A stretch of DNA of 64,000 bases from Alphaproteobacteria bacterium (GTDB lineage Bacteria; Myxococcota_A; UBA796; UBA2385). Of this stretch, positions 31,801 through 39,060 are shown in pieces. The notes beneath the pieces are model-generated. The model had not been told where the DNA came from and did not search any database. It saw only the letters and a list, made by a program, of their open reading frames with translations. Location: positions 62,001 through 126,000 of the forward strand of contig JACKEY010000013.1 of NCBI GenBank assembly GCA_020632755.1, read 5' to 3'. Made by a program: the position numbers and the translations under genes. Position 1 is the first letter of the stretch. Each line of letters starts with the position of its first letter.

Positions 31801-32051
31801 GGGCGACGCTCGCCGCGCAGCAGGGCGTCGTCGGTGGCGCCCCCGTGCATGCCCTGGACCCACTCCTGGACCATCATGCCGGTGGCCGCGTTGCCCATCG
31901 TGTCCGCGGCGACGGGTGCGACATCTTCGCCCATCACCGCGCCGCTGTCGGCCAGCTGGAGCGGCGCGAGGTCCACCAGCGCGGCCGGCGGCTCGGCGCC
32001 GGAGATGTCCGACGTACCGGTCGAGGCGTGGCGGCGTTCGTACTCGGGCAT
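28872..32051 (-). CDS. 1059-residue repeat protein of unknown family
   Basis: I do not recognise this protein. It has no signal peptide. Residues 1-70 are hydrophobic-poor but contain PLQLADSG and TMGNAATGMMVQEW, which recall the LQ..GN.A leader motif found in front of DUF4157 and other contractile-injection cargo. Residues about 90-800 are a string of hairpin-like units about 30-40 residues apart, with turns of the type DDGRT, DDAGV or DDDGT and strands rich in Arg, Ser, Thr and Gly. They resemble RHS/YD-type strands only loosely and lack the YDxxG core. From about 800 on the composition changes to alternating Ala, Val and Gly strands, then a hydrophobic Gly/Ala-rich region near 900-960, ending in amphipathic helices (MDQAIDDIQERIDAYLEAEK). 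It lies between a lipoprotein and a TPR gene in one operon. Confidence 0.8.
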   Translation of the reverse strand: MPEYERRHASTGTSDISGAEPPAALVDLAPLQLADSGAVMGEDVAPVAADTMGNAATGMMVQEWVQGMHGGATDDALLRGERRPWETEHRFEVRQDISESARLSRRKSRDLDGDRTLETGGSTTGSFSSRDGVRTGSLGGKGDFTVRGTEALDHGERSTSTTGRGGLELQRSARKDADGTPHVRRSTSGDLALGRDVVTGQQLEDGTVVESRAAGEGGFGWSRTHDDGTLKDQTLRGNAAGEWGRTRTAVDDAGTERTRTVGLSARGQGQRQGLGDAARHSGTAELGLTGGLTTVQSADGRTVTTDLSGEVGLDGGGSHGPKGEGRGLTDAGGNLRTGGAWRRTVETRGDDGGRSKTSLGVQGGAHGGVAGLGDDQRIQGGGELALDGSHSVQRKTDDGRTIRDDFSGSVKSSVDGDGARHERADGGLQTRHQASLSAGRRVSRTDDAGVTHGRFVSASTEGSTQTERQRKESGGFGLATDSRTSRAKGSLTAGGDRSWKEGEVARRQSAEATLSGDVSRSRRGEADPTGSRSAALGGKLSDSRVWTDDDGTRHDVVRSADGRVSTERKGEDRTHRGEVGVGRTTKTESAVDGGTLAVEDKDRISLSGSRARSGDAAATHAVELGGSRKHSERLETTDDAGRHSLTSERNIAGGGTWDSKRGFGLSASHGTSQETRTVTADGRTIRGSQDTDSRAALSRKGGLELSHSTRGIDREEVEKLDEHTTLTTREGETQARSSAGVTRDDGTWRGTASASASTVAYGQTVKWADGSGWDASAGYRVAAAEADANATAELTQDQLKVTGNAGAKATLVDGNVRIEVPAFDWNLLGEDVQVKLTAGVDAAVAAEAKGNIELNLQKGEELSMAMSGGGRAFAGATAGVEVGGRVDWKRKPDYTDLLIDFMDDVPGIGWALDDIPRDIYQQAALALVGSGTSQLVAARAGLMGSAGLGGEASFAGGLEGGRIRLSGKLHGAFGIGGGLKTSVDLDAVDGVRFAGVVGLRGIEWIKKEIGGVDEWMDQAIDDIQERIDAYLEAEKAEGGFDGWVAGAVDWLGDDLLDLW

Positions 32052-32072
32052 GCACGACTCCCCGGACGCGCG

Positions 32073-32891
32073 CTATTCCGGGGCCGTGTCCCGGCTGATG
32101 CGCGTCAGATCCAGCTCGCCCACGAAGTCGATGTAGCCGAGCAGGCTGTTCTCCCACGTAGCATACAGCTCGCCGCCACCGAGTTCCCCGATGGCTTCGA
32201 ACTGGCTCTCGAAGATCACGAGGTCGAGGATGGCCTGGCCCGCGACTTCCTGGTCCTCGATGGTGAAGTCGAAGTCGTAGGTCGTGTCGAGGTCGTAGCC
32301 GAGCAGGCTGACGGTGCAGCCGCTGTCGCCCAGCGCGGTCTCGCCGTAGGCGTCGACGTAGAGCGTCGCGGCGCCGAAGCAGGTCGTCGTCAGCGGCGTG
32401 CCGCTGTAGTCGACGGTGAAGTCCACCGCGAGGTCGCCGACGTAGGTGCCGGCGTCTTCGTGCTGCACCAGGATGCCGCCGACGGTCCAGCCCAGCCGGT
32501 CGCCGTTCGGTAGCTGGGCGATGGCGGTGACGGCCTGGAAGCCGACGGGCAGCAGCGCGTCGACGTCGCCGCCGGTCTCGCCCCAGCCGCTGTCGATGTC
32601 GGTGGTCCAGACGATGTCGTCGAAGGGAAGCTCGTTGCCGTCGGCGCCGATCACCCGCGCCTGGAAGGGCACGTCGTCGTCCATGGCGTAGAAGTGGCCG
32701 CTCTCGGGGGAGCTGACTTCCAGCCACGCACCGTCGTACTCGCTGTAGTCGGGCTCTTCCGTCGTGTCGTCGCCGCCGTCGTCGGTGGCGGTGTCGTCGT
32801 CGACGGTGTCGTCGACGGAGCCATCGTCGATCGGGTCGCTCGAGGCGATCTGGGGGGCACAGGCGAGGAGCAGGACGGAGAGGAGGGCCAT
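32073..32891 (-). CDS. Lipoprotein of unknown function
   Basis: The protein has 272 residues. The ATG at 32889-32891 gives a short lipoprotein signal (MALLSVLLLACAPQ) with GGGAG upstream. An Asp/Thr-rich stalk (about residues 18-45) follows, then a beta-rich domain with two Cys (TTCFGAATLYVD, DSGCTVSLLGYD) that may pair. The region WLEVSSPESGHFYAMDDDVPFQARV suggests an Ig-like or PKD-like sandwich. It is the first gene of the minus-strand run that ends at 22734, and a possible promoter lies 37-66 bases upstream. Confidence 0.78.
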   Translation of the reverse strand: MALLSVLLLACAPQIASSDPIDDGSVDDTVDDDTATDDGGDDTTEEPDYSEYDGAWLEVSSPESGHFYAMDDDVPFQARVIGADGNELPFDDIVWTTDIDSGWGETGGDVDALLPVGFQAVTAIAQLPNGDRLGWTVGGILVQHEDAGTYVGDLAVDFTVDYSGTPLTTTCFGAATLYVDAYGETALGDSGCTVSLLGYDLDTTYDFDFTIEDQEVAGQAILDLVIFESQFEAIGELGGGELYATWENSLLGYIDFVGELDLTRISRDTAPE

Positions 32892-32927
32892 GGGGAGGCT
32901 CCCGGATGCGGGGTCGACAGGCCGCGC

Positions 32928-32957
32928 ATTGTTCCACGGCCATGGCGGTTGTCGCAA
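32928..32957 (-). promoter_or_regulatory. Candidate sigma-70-type promoter for the 22.7-32.9 kb operon
   Basis: On the minus strand, TTGCGA and AACAAT are separated by 18 bases, matching 4 of 6 at each box. The predicted start is about 30 bases before the lipoprotein ATG. It lies in the 176-base divergent gap 32892-33067, which otherwise holds nothing I can name. Confidence 0.35.
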
Positions 32958-33067
32958 GGTGTCATCGGCCGCGGAGGCGCACCGGGGAAGAAGTCGACGG
33001 ACGCGGCGTGTTTGCTGCCCGCGAGCGGCTCGTTAGACGCGGCTCCTCCTCCGTGCCCGGATGATCC

Positions 33068-34219
33068 ATGAGCGCCTCCCTCCTCCTCGCCCTCTCGACC
33101 CTCGCTGCGCCGGCCCTGGCCCAGGACTGCGACACCAAGGCCCTGACCAAGGAGATCGCGGACGCCTCCCCCGTGGCCGTCGGCACGCTCTACGTGAAGC
33201 TCGCCCAGTGCGACCCGGCCGCGGCCAAGAAGCTGTCGGACAAGGAGCTGCTGCGGGTGCTGCCCGGGGACGAAGGCGACGCCGCCGCGGTGGCCGCCGT
33301 CGAGATCGGCGCCACAGGTGCGCTCATCGCCTGGACCGACGCGATGATCAGCAAGGACCGCAGCCGCACCATCGCGGCCCTGGGCAAGGCCTGCGACAGC
33401 AGCAAGCCGGTCGAGACCTTCCTGATCGGCGCCAAGGCCAGCATGGGCGAGAAGTACTGGCAGGAGCGGTGGTTCCGCGCGCTGACCGACTGCAGCTCGG
33501 ACGCAGCGGGGGCGTCGCTGGCCGAAGAGCTCGACAAGGGCGTCGGCGCCGACAAGACCCGCTTCTTCGGCGTGCTCGAGGTCTACAGCCGCAGCCAGGG
33601 CGCCAAGGCGATCCCCAAGCTGCAGGAGCTCGCCGGAAAGCTCACCGACGGCGAAGGCCTGACCTACATCGTCAACGCCTTCCCCGATGCCGCCAACGTG
33701 GGCAGCGTCGAAGGCGCCGACCCGGAAGCCGCGCGCGCGGCCGTCGCCGCCATCCGCGGGCTGGGCCCCAGCCTGCCGCCCAAGGCCGTGGACGCCGCCC
33801 GCGTGGCCCTGCGCAGCCTGGGCGACGAAGAAGCCGCCGATGCGATGGCCGGCGAGCGCTACCGGGACCTGCGGCGCGAAGACGGCAGCTTCCTGTGGGG
33901 AGCCGTCGCCGTCGAGAGCGCCAGCTGCAAGAAGGGCAAGGAGACCTGGGTGCGGGTGCACCACGGCAAGGTGCTGGGGCGCGGCATGACCTGGCCCGAT
34001 CAGCTCCAGGAGAAGGTGTCCGTCGCCGGCGAGACCGGCTGGGAGTTCAGCCTGGGCGAGAAGTGCAAGTCCGAGGCGACCGTCACCTGGACCGTGCCTG
34101 CCGAGCCCTTCGCCGACGCCGACGCCTACAAGGCCTGGCGGGACGAGCAGCTCCGCGCCGCCGACAAGGTCGAAGCCGCCAAGCGCTGGACCTTCGACGA
34201 AGAGCCGATCGAGCTGTAG
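33068..34219 (+). CDS. Secreted all-helical (HEAT-like) protein of unknown function
   Basis: The 383-residue protein has a clear signal peptide (MSASLLLALSTLAAPALAQ) and then helical repeats of HEAT/armadillo type. Small regular Cys positions (DCDTKAL, AQCDPAA, KACDSS, TDCSSD) suggest disulphides in the periplasm. From about residue 285 it turns into a beta domain with CKKGKETWVRVHHG. The family is not recognised. It faces the lipoprotein operon divergently and the rhodanese gene convergently; no operon partner is visible. Confidence 0.78.
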   Translation: MSASLLLALSTLAAPALAQDCDTKALTKEIADASPVAVGTLYVKLAQCDPAAAKKLSDKELLRVLPGDEGDAAAVAAVEIGATGALIAWTDAMISKDRSRTIAALGKACDSSKPVETFLIGAKASMGEKYWQERWFRALTDCSSDAAGASLAEELDKGVGADKTRFFGVLEVYSRSQGAKAIPKLQELAGKLTDGEGLTYIVNAFPDAANVGSVEGADPEAARAAVAAIRGLGPSLPPKAVDAARVALRSLGDEEAADAMAGERYRDLRREDGSFLWGAVAVESASCKKGKETWVRVHHGKVLGRGMTWPDQLQEKVSVAGETGWEFSLGEKCKSEATVTWTVPAEPFADADAYKAWRDEQLRAADKVEAAKRWTFDEEPIEL

Positions 34220-34255
34220 GAGCGCCGGGCCGTACGAGCGGAGGGCTGCGGGCCG

Positions 34256-35131
34256 CTACTCGAGCGGCAGCGCCTTGTCCGCCGCCCACTCCCACATGCT
34301 GCCGTCGTAGTTCTCGACCCGCTCGTAGCCGAGCTCTTCGAGGACCGCGGCCGCAAAGCCGCTGCGCACCCCGCCCGTGCAGTAGGGCACGACGTGGTGG
34401 CCCGGGGCGATGCCGGCGTCGACGAGCCGCGCCTTGAGACGGTCCCGGTCGAGCAGGCGGCCCTGGTCGTCGAGCAGGTCCTGGTAGTACAGCCCGACCG
34501 CGCCGGGCACATGACCGCCCCTGGCTTCGCCGTAGGGGGTCTCGCCGGCGTACTCGCGGGGCTCGCGGGTGTCCCAGAACACCACGTCGGCCTGGCCCAG
34601 GTAGCGCTCGACCTCGGACTTGCGGGCGCGCTTCGTCTCGTCGGGGCGGGGGGTGAAGTCGCCCGGCACTGCCGGGGTGCTCTCGGCGTCGGTGGGGCGC
34701 CCCGCCGCCTGCCAGACGGGCAGGCCCCCATCCAGGATGTGGACCTGGCCGTGCCCCAGGTAGCGCAGCGTCCACCAGATCCGGCCGGCCTCGCCCCAGC
34801 CGCCGCGTCCGGCGTCGTAGACGAGCACCGGCTCGGCGTCGTCGACACCGAGCCCTCGGAAGGTCGCCTGCAGCTTGCCCATGTCGTCGGTGAGCCGCCC
34901 GACCTTCAACAGCCCGTCCCTCAGCCGCGTCCAGGACAGCGGCTGGGCCCCGGGGATGTGGCCCTGGGACCAGTCCTTCGCGCCGCGGGCGTCGATGACC
35001 GCGGCGCCGCTGTCGACCAGCTCGACCGCGGTGTCGACGTCCACGAACACCGTGTCGACCGCCAGGGCGGGGCGGGGACCGGCGATGACGCCCAGCAGGG
35101 CAGCGGCGGGCAGCAGGTGGCGGGTGCGCAT
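34256..35131 (-). CDS. Periplasmic thiosulphate/3-mercaptopyruvate sulphurtransferase (tandem rhodanese)
   Basis: The 291-residue protein has a signal peptide ending at PALA, then two rhodanese domains. The first (DARGAKDWSQGHIPGA) has no catalytic Cys: the loop reads YDAGRGGWGEAG. The second carries the active site YCTGGVRSG with Cys251, and the CTGGVRS loop is the TST/MST type. It transfers sulphane sulphur from thiosulphate or mercaptopyruvate to an acceptor such as cyanide, in the periplasm. It is followed on the same strand by the tail tube gene, but a strong terminator-like hairpin lies between them. Confidence 0.93.
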   Translation of the reverse strand: MRTRHLLPAAALLGVIAGPRPALAVDTVFVDVDTAVELVDSGAAVIDARGAKDWSQGHIPGAQPLSWTRLRDGLLKVGRLTDDMGKLQATFRGLGVDDAEPVLVYDAGRGGWGEAGRIWWTLRYLGHGQVHILDGGLPVWQAAGRPTDAESTPAVPGDFTPRPDETKRARKSEVERYLGQADVVFWDTREPREYAGETPYGEARGGHVPGAVGLYYQDLLDDQGRLLDRDRLKARLVDAGIAPGHHVVPYCTGGVRSGFAAAVLEELGYERVENYDGSMWEWAADKALPLE

Positions 35132-35178
35132 GGGGGCTCCGATGCCGTCGGGTGCGAGGGGTTCCCGAGACGCAGCGA

Positions 35179-35198
35179 GGGCCGCCCGAAGGCGGCCC
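35179..35198 (-). terminator. Strong terminator with cUUCGg loop
   Basis: On the minus strand the RNA has an 8-base-pair perfect stem GGGCCGCC / GGCGGCCC closed by a UUCG tetraloop on a C-G pair, an exceptionally stable hairpin. It lies 28 bases after the tail tube gene stop and before the rhodanese start. It should end the tail tube transcript, so the two are separate units. Confidence 0.8.
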
Positions 35199-35225
35199 CC
35201 GACCGTTCCGTGAAGGAAGGGTGCC

Positions 35226-35669
35226 TCAGGCGCGCTCGACCTTCTCGACGGCGATCTCGATCTTCTCGATGGCCATCGCGGAGCTGTCCGAGTCCAGGTC
35301 GGGCACGTTCCACTTGCAGGGCCAGCCTTCGTAGAAGTTGTAGCGGGCGACCTCGGTCTGGCCGTCCTGATCGAGGATGATGATGGAGCCGGCGCGCCGG
35401 TCGATCTTGCCGTCCTCGATGTTCTTGCGCCACTGCCACAGGTCGTCGGTGGCGGTGTAGCCGCGCTCGAGCACGATGTTGGCGTAGGTGGTGCGGCCCG
35501 GCTTCTTGCGGACGACCATGTCGTTGCCCTGCTTGAACTCGATGACCTCGGTCTCCGAGTCCATGCCCGCGACGGACTTGAACCCGCCGACGATCACGCG
35601 GTTGTCGCGAACGACGCCCTGGATCTCGAGCAGGAAGTGGTAGGCACCGAACAGTTCTTCGGTAGGCAT
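35226..35669 (-). CDS. Phage/eCIS-type tail tube protein (T4 gp19-like), orphan
   Basis: The 147-residue protein is of the conserved tail tube family seen in phage tails and extracellular contractile injection systems (the T4 gp19-like / Afp1-Pvc1 group). Evidence is the N terminus FGAYHFLLEIQGV, the GGFKSVAGMDSETEV segment, VRKKPGRTTYANIVLERGYT and the C-terminal RYNFYEGWPCKWNVPDL. The ATG has GGAG six bases before it. It is transcribed alone between two hairpins or leaders; no sheath, baseplate, spike or AAA gene is present here. It could be an orphan or a remnant, or the structural genes may be elsewhere in the genome. Confidence 0.9.
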   Translation of the reverse strand: MPTEELFGAYHFLLEIQGVVRDNRVIVGGFKSVAGMDSETEVIEFKQGNDMVVRKKPGRTTYANIVLERGYTATDDLWQWRKNIEDGKIDRRAGSIIILDQDGQTEVARYNFYEGWPCKWNVPDLDSDSSAMAIEKIEIAVEKVERA

Positions 35670-35894
35670 CTTGCGCTCCGTGGTTGGTTTCCGACCCCGG
35701 TCGGGTTGAAGGTGTGCCAGAGGGGTCGAAGCGAAGCCGGAGAGACAGGCACCATCACCCCGGTCGCGAGAACCCTACCACCGGGATCCCGGCCCCCCCG
35801 GCCGCGAACACGGCGCAATTGTGAAATGTAGGGGGCGGACCCGGACACCCTCGCCAGCTGGCATGCTGCGATCCCGTCCTGGTCGGAGGAATCG
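35670..35894. other. 225-base divergent leader between tail tube and GFA genes
   Basis: This is a non-coding gap. It contains a perfect 12-base palindrome CCGGGATCCCGG (35781-35792) next to a C7 run, and a local AT-rich patch (CAATTGTGAAATGTA, 35816-35830) that may hold the promoter of the GFA gene. I see no other gene or RNA. Confidence 0.45.
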
Positions 35895-36260
35895 ATGCCC
35901 AAGCCCACCCGCCTGTCCTGCCACTGCGGCGCCATCTCCCTCGAGGTGGACGCGCCCGTGGAACGCCTGCTGCAGTGCAACTGTTCCACCTGTCGGCGCT
36001 TCGGGGCGATCCACTGGTACGTGCCCGCCGACAAGGTCCGGATGCTGGAGCAAAGCCGCCCGCTGTCGACCTATGCCTGGCGGCACGTGCACGAGGGCCA
36101 TCACTTCTGCGGGACCTGCGGCAGCTCGGTCATGCGGACCGGCTACCCCGACGGCGTGATCGCCCTGAACGCCTGCTGCATCGAGCAGGTCGACATCTTC
36201 TCGCTGCCGGTCGAGCGCTTCGACGGGCGCACCAAGATGCCGCCGGGGATCACCCGCTAG
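35895..36260 (+). CDS. GFA-family (glutathione-dependent formaldehyde-activating enzyme-like) protein
   Basis: The 121-residue protein is a zinc-binding beta protein. Metal-binding Cys are C9 and C11 (LSCHCGAIS), C28, C30 and C33 (QCNCSTCRRFG), and the FCGTCGSS pair near 72-75, in the GFA order. It has a strong ribosome site (GGAGG) before the ATG. The GFA name comes from a formaldehyde role that is doubtful for many members; the true substrate here is unknown. Confidence 0.93.
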   Translation: MPKPTRLSCHCGAISLEVDAPVERLLQCNCSTCRRFGAIHWYVPADKVRMLEQSRPLSTYAWRHVHEGHHFCGTCGSSVMRTGYPDGVIALNACCIEQVDIFSLPVERFDGRTKMPPGITR

Positions 36261-36367
36261 TGAGCGAGGCGTCGCTCCACGAGCGCTGCGACAACGCGCG
36301 CACATATCGGTGGTTCCACTTGCGGCATGCTCCGGTGTCTGCTGGCCGTCGTCCGCATGGAGATCCG

Positions 36368-37621
36368 ATGACGCACCCGAGCCTCGTGTTCCAGCACGAG
36401 CGTCCCGACGCCCTCACGCGCACCGTCCTGGGCCTGAGCAACGGCTTCGGTCGCCTGTCCGGCATCGGCAGCGGCCTGGACACCGCCGAGCTGCGCCGCG
36501 CCGCCGAGCAGAAGACCGGCCTGTCCGACTGGGGGGACGACTTCGCCCAGGAGACCTTCGAGAAACTGGTCGCTTCCGCCCTGGGCGACGCGCGGCTCAA
36601 CTTCGTGGGCCGGTTCTCGCTGCGCAAGGCGATCATCGGACAGCTCAGCAACTGGCTGCGGCTGGTGGATCAGCGCACGCGCTTCCCCGAGCTGCTCAAC
36701 CAGCCCGTCCGCAACCCGATCATCGTCGCGGGCCCGCCGCGGACCGGCACGACCCTGCTGCACCACCTGCTCTGCAGCCACCCCGACGCGATCTTCCTGC
36801 CGATGTGGTGGGCCATGCGGCCCCTGCCGGCGCCGTCTGCCAGCGAGTGGGACGACCACGGCTCCGCCGAGCGACGGGCCATGGCCGAGCGGGCCTGCGG
36901 GCTGATGAACCGCGTCATCCCGTCGATGAAGCACATCCACGACTACCACCCCGACTACCCGGTGGAGTGCAGCTACCTGAGCGCGCCGGCCTTCCACAGC
37001 AACCAGTTCGGCGCCTGGCCGCTGTACACCTACTTCGAGCAGCTCGGCGGCTTCGACGCCGGCCCCGGCTACGCCTGCTACCGGCAGCACCTTCAGCTGA
37101 TGCAGGCCCACCTGCCGGGCGACCACTGGGTGCTCAAGTCGCCCGGCCACTTCGTGACCCTGGGTGGGCTGGTCGAAGGTGTGCCCAACGCCACCATCGT
37201 CGTCACCCACCGCGACCCCGCGCGGGTCTTCCCCTCGCTGAACAGCATGCTGGCGGCCCACCAGGTCGTCACCTCGGACGAGCTGGACTTCCAGCGCATG
37301 TCCGACGCCGTGGTCGGCCTGTTCCACCAGGCGGCCACGCAGTACCTGGAGCTGCGCGAGCAGCACCCCGGGCGGTTCGTCGACGTGCGCTTCCACGAGC
37401 TGATGGCGGATCCCTTGGGCACCGCCGAGCGGATCTACCGGTCGGCGGGCGCGCGCTGGGACGACGAAGTGCAGTCGACGCTGCAGGCCTTCCTGGACCG
37501 GCGGGTCGAGGAGTCGCAGCACGCGCACCCCTACCCGTCGAGCCAGTACGGCTTCACCCCGGAGAGCCTGCGGGAGCGCTTCGCGGCGTACATCGACGCG
37601 GTGGGGATCCAGGTCCCGTGA
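36368..37621 (+). CDS. Sulfotransferase-family protein
   Basis: The 417-residue protein has the PAPS-binding 5'-phosphosulphate loop GPPRTGTTLLHHLL and the 3'-phosphate loop VTHRDPARVFPS, so it probably transfers sulphate from PAPS to an unknown acceptor (lipid, sugar or small molecule). A VLKSPGHF strand and C-terminal YPSSQYGFTPESL are typical of the large Sulfotransfer_3-type family. It lacks a signal peptide. Its stop overlaps the GTG of the next gene (GTGA), starting a three-gene coupled run with two small membrane proteins. Confidence 0.92.
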   Translation: MTHPSLVFQHERPDALTRTVLGLSNGFGRLSGIGSGLDTAELRRAAEQKTGLSDWGDDFAQETFEKLVASALGDARLNFVGRFSLRKAIIGQLSNWLRLVDQRTRFPELLNQPVRNPIIVAGPPRTGTTLLHHLLCSHPDAIFLPMWWAMRPLPAPSASEWDDHGSAERRAMAERACGLMNRVIPSMKHIHDYHPDYPVECSYLSAPAFHSNQFGAWPLYTYFEQLGGFDAGPGYACYRQHLQLMQAHLPGDHWVLKSPGHFVTLGGLVEGVPNATIVVTHRDPARVFPSLNSMLAAHQVVTSDELDFQRMSDAVVGLFHQAATQYLELREQHPGRFVDVRFHELMADPLGTAERIYRSAGARWDDEVQSTLQAFLDRRVEESQHAHPYPSSQYGFTPESLRERFAAYIDAVGIQVP

Positions 37622-38415
37622 GCCGTGTGTTGCGTGCCCTGCTGGGACGGGCGCCCGTCCCGGTGCACATGCTGGAGGGGGGCCATCCGGCCCTGGATGC
37701 GGCCTTCCTGGCGCTGCTGTGGCTGGGTCATGGCCTGAAGCTGCTGCTGGTGCCGGCCGTGCTGCTGGTCTGTCGGGACCAGCTGTCCTGGGCGGCCCCG
37801 GCGCTGCTGGTCCTGATCGCGGGCGTGCTGTGGCTCGGGACCCGGCAGCCGCGGTCCTGTGCGGCGCCGATGCGGGACGAGGCGCTGCTGCTGCTGGGAG
37901 GAGGGGCGATCGTCGCGGTCGCCCGGGCGGCCGAGCACTCCGCGGGCGCGCTCGCCCTGACCGTGGCGCTGGCCCTGACCGCCGCAGTGGTGGCCCTGGC
38001 CGGCATGGGCGCCGGCTTGTTCCTGACCTGGGGTCGAGGAGGCAGCTTCGTCGAGATGCGGCGGCCGACCTTCCGCATCCTGGCCGACAACCCAGACGCC
38101 ATCGCGATGGTGGCGCGGCTGCGCGTGACCGACCGCGGCGTCCGGCTGACCATCCCGAAGACCGCGGACGGGCCGACAGGGCTCGCGGTCAACCACCCGA
38201 ACATGAAGGTCGTGGCCAAGGTCTCCTGGCAGCAGCTGCAGCCGGTGCTGGCCGCCGCCGACACGGCGACGGTCTTCCTGGGCCCGGCCGACTCCCCGCA
38301 CGCGGCGAGCGCCGACTTCCACGTGGTGCTGCCCCCCGGCCGCTACGTCGCGTCGGTCCGGAACTACCGACCCTGGCACCGCGACCGGCCGCCGACGCAG
38401 GAGGTGCCGTCGTGA
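37618..38415 (+). CDS. Membrane protein with soluble C-terminal beta domain
   Basis: The 265-residue protein starts at GTG 37618 in the stop of the sulfotransferase. It has four hydrophobic segments in the first 145 residues (LDAAFLALLWLG, LLLVPAVLLV, ALLVLIAGVLWL, ALTVALALTAAVVALAGMGAGLFL) and then about 115 soluble residues with TFRILADNPDAIAMVARLRV and DFHVVLPPGRYV. I do not recognise a family. The tight link to the sulfotransferase and to the following DUF1214-like protein suggests one pathway. The start of the next gene lies within its stop. Confidence 0.75.
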   Translation: MSRVLRALLGRAPVPVHMLEGGHPALDAAFLALLWLGHGLKLLLVPAVLLVCRDQLSWAAPALLVLIAGVLWLGTRQPRSCAAPMRDEALLLLGGGAIVAVARAAEHSAGALALTVALALTAAVVALAGMGAGLFLTWGRGGSFVEMRRPTFRILADNPDAIAMVARLRVTDRGVRLTIPKTADGPTGLAVNHPNMKVVAKVSWQQLQPVLAAADTATVFLGPADSPHAASADFHVVLPPGRYVASVRNYRPWHRDRPPTQEVPS

Positions 38416-38963
38416 GCGCCGACCTGCTGCTGCTCGGGCTGCTGGTCGGGTTCGGCGCGCTCATGGGGCTGCTGTTCCTGGCCCTCCACGCCATCGCCTA
38501 CCGCAGCCTGCGGCGGGCGGCGGCCCGGGGCGAGCTCGTCGACGTCCAGGGCGAGCGCGTGCACGGCTTCTCGGGCAACGCCTTCGGCCAGAACCCCGAC
38601 ATCGCCTACCGCTACTCGACCTTCCACGTGCCCCCCGGCGCCGCCCTGCTGCTGCGGGGCCGGGTGCACCCCGACGCCGACTACACCTCGATCGTCGTCT
38701 ACGACCCGCTCCTGCAGTCGGTGCTGCCCGAGCGGGCTGCCGGTCCGACCTGGCGCAACGCCGAGCAGCTGCGACTGGACGCCGACGGCCGCTTCCAGGT
38801 GGTGCTGTCGGCCGAGCCGCCCAGCGCCGACGTCGACTGGCTGGACTGCTCGGCGGTCCCGCGCGGCGTCGTCTTCGAGCGCCACATCGGGGCTGCGCCG
38901 GAGGATCACACCCAGCTCATCCCCTGCCGGCTCGACGAGCTCGATCGGGTGCTGGCGTCGTGA
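38412..38963 (+). CDS. DUF1214-like membrane-anchored protein
   Basis: The 183-residue protein has one N-terminal membrane segment (LLLLGLLVGFGALMGLLFLAL) and a beta-rich domain resembling DUF1214: RGRVHPDADYTSIVVYD, an ...LRLDADGRFQVVLSAE strand pair and DWLDCSAVPRGVVFER. DUF1214 often follows DUF1254 in one protein; here no DUF1254 is present. The GTG at 38412 overlaps the preceding stop (GTGA). The role is unknown, probably with the sulfotransferase. Confidence 0.72.
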   Translation: MSADLLLLGLLVGFGALMGLLFLALHAIAYRSLRRAAARGELVDVQGERVHGFSGNAFGQNPDIAYRYSTFHVPPGAALLLRGRVHPDADYTSIVVYDPLLQSVLPERAAGPTWRNAEQLRLDADGRFQVVLSAEPPSADVDWLDCSAVPRGVVFERHIGAAPEDHTQLIPCRLDELDRVLAS

Positions 38964-39029
38964 TGCGGCGCTCGCCGGGTCCCGCGGGCTTGACCTCGCC
39001 GCCGGTCCTGTCGTTGATTACCGCGCGTC

Positions 39030-39048
39030 GCGCCCCCGATCGGGGCGC
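39030..39048. promoter_or_regulatory. Hairpin just upstream of the desaturase start
   Basis: A perfect 7-base-pair GC stem (GCGCCCC with GGGGCGC, loop CGATC) ends 12 bases before the desaturase ATG. It could end the upstream coupled operon or, in the leader, mask the ribosome site; the ATG has no other strong Shine-Dalgarno. Confidence 0.5.
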
Positions 39049-39060
39049 TCGGGTTGCCCC

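Noticed and set aside
28872..32051. Calling the 1059-residue protein an RHS toxin
   Set aside because: The turns resemble RHS hairpins, but the YDxxG core and the conserved RHS core before a toxin tip are absent.
27732..32513. A 1593-codon open frame on the + strand
   Set aside because: It is antisense to the TPR and 1059-residue genes and has no recognisable domains.
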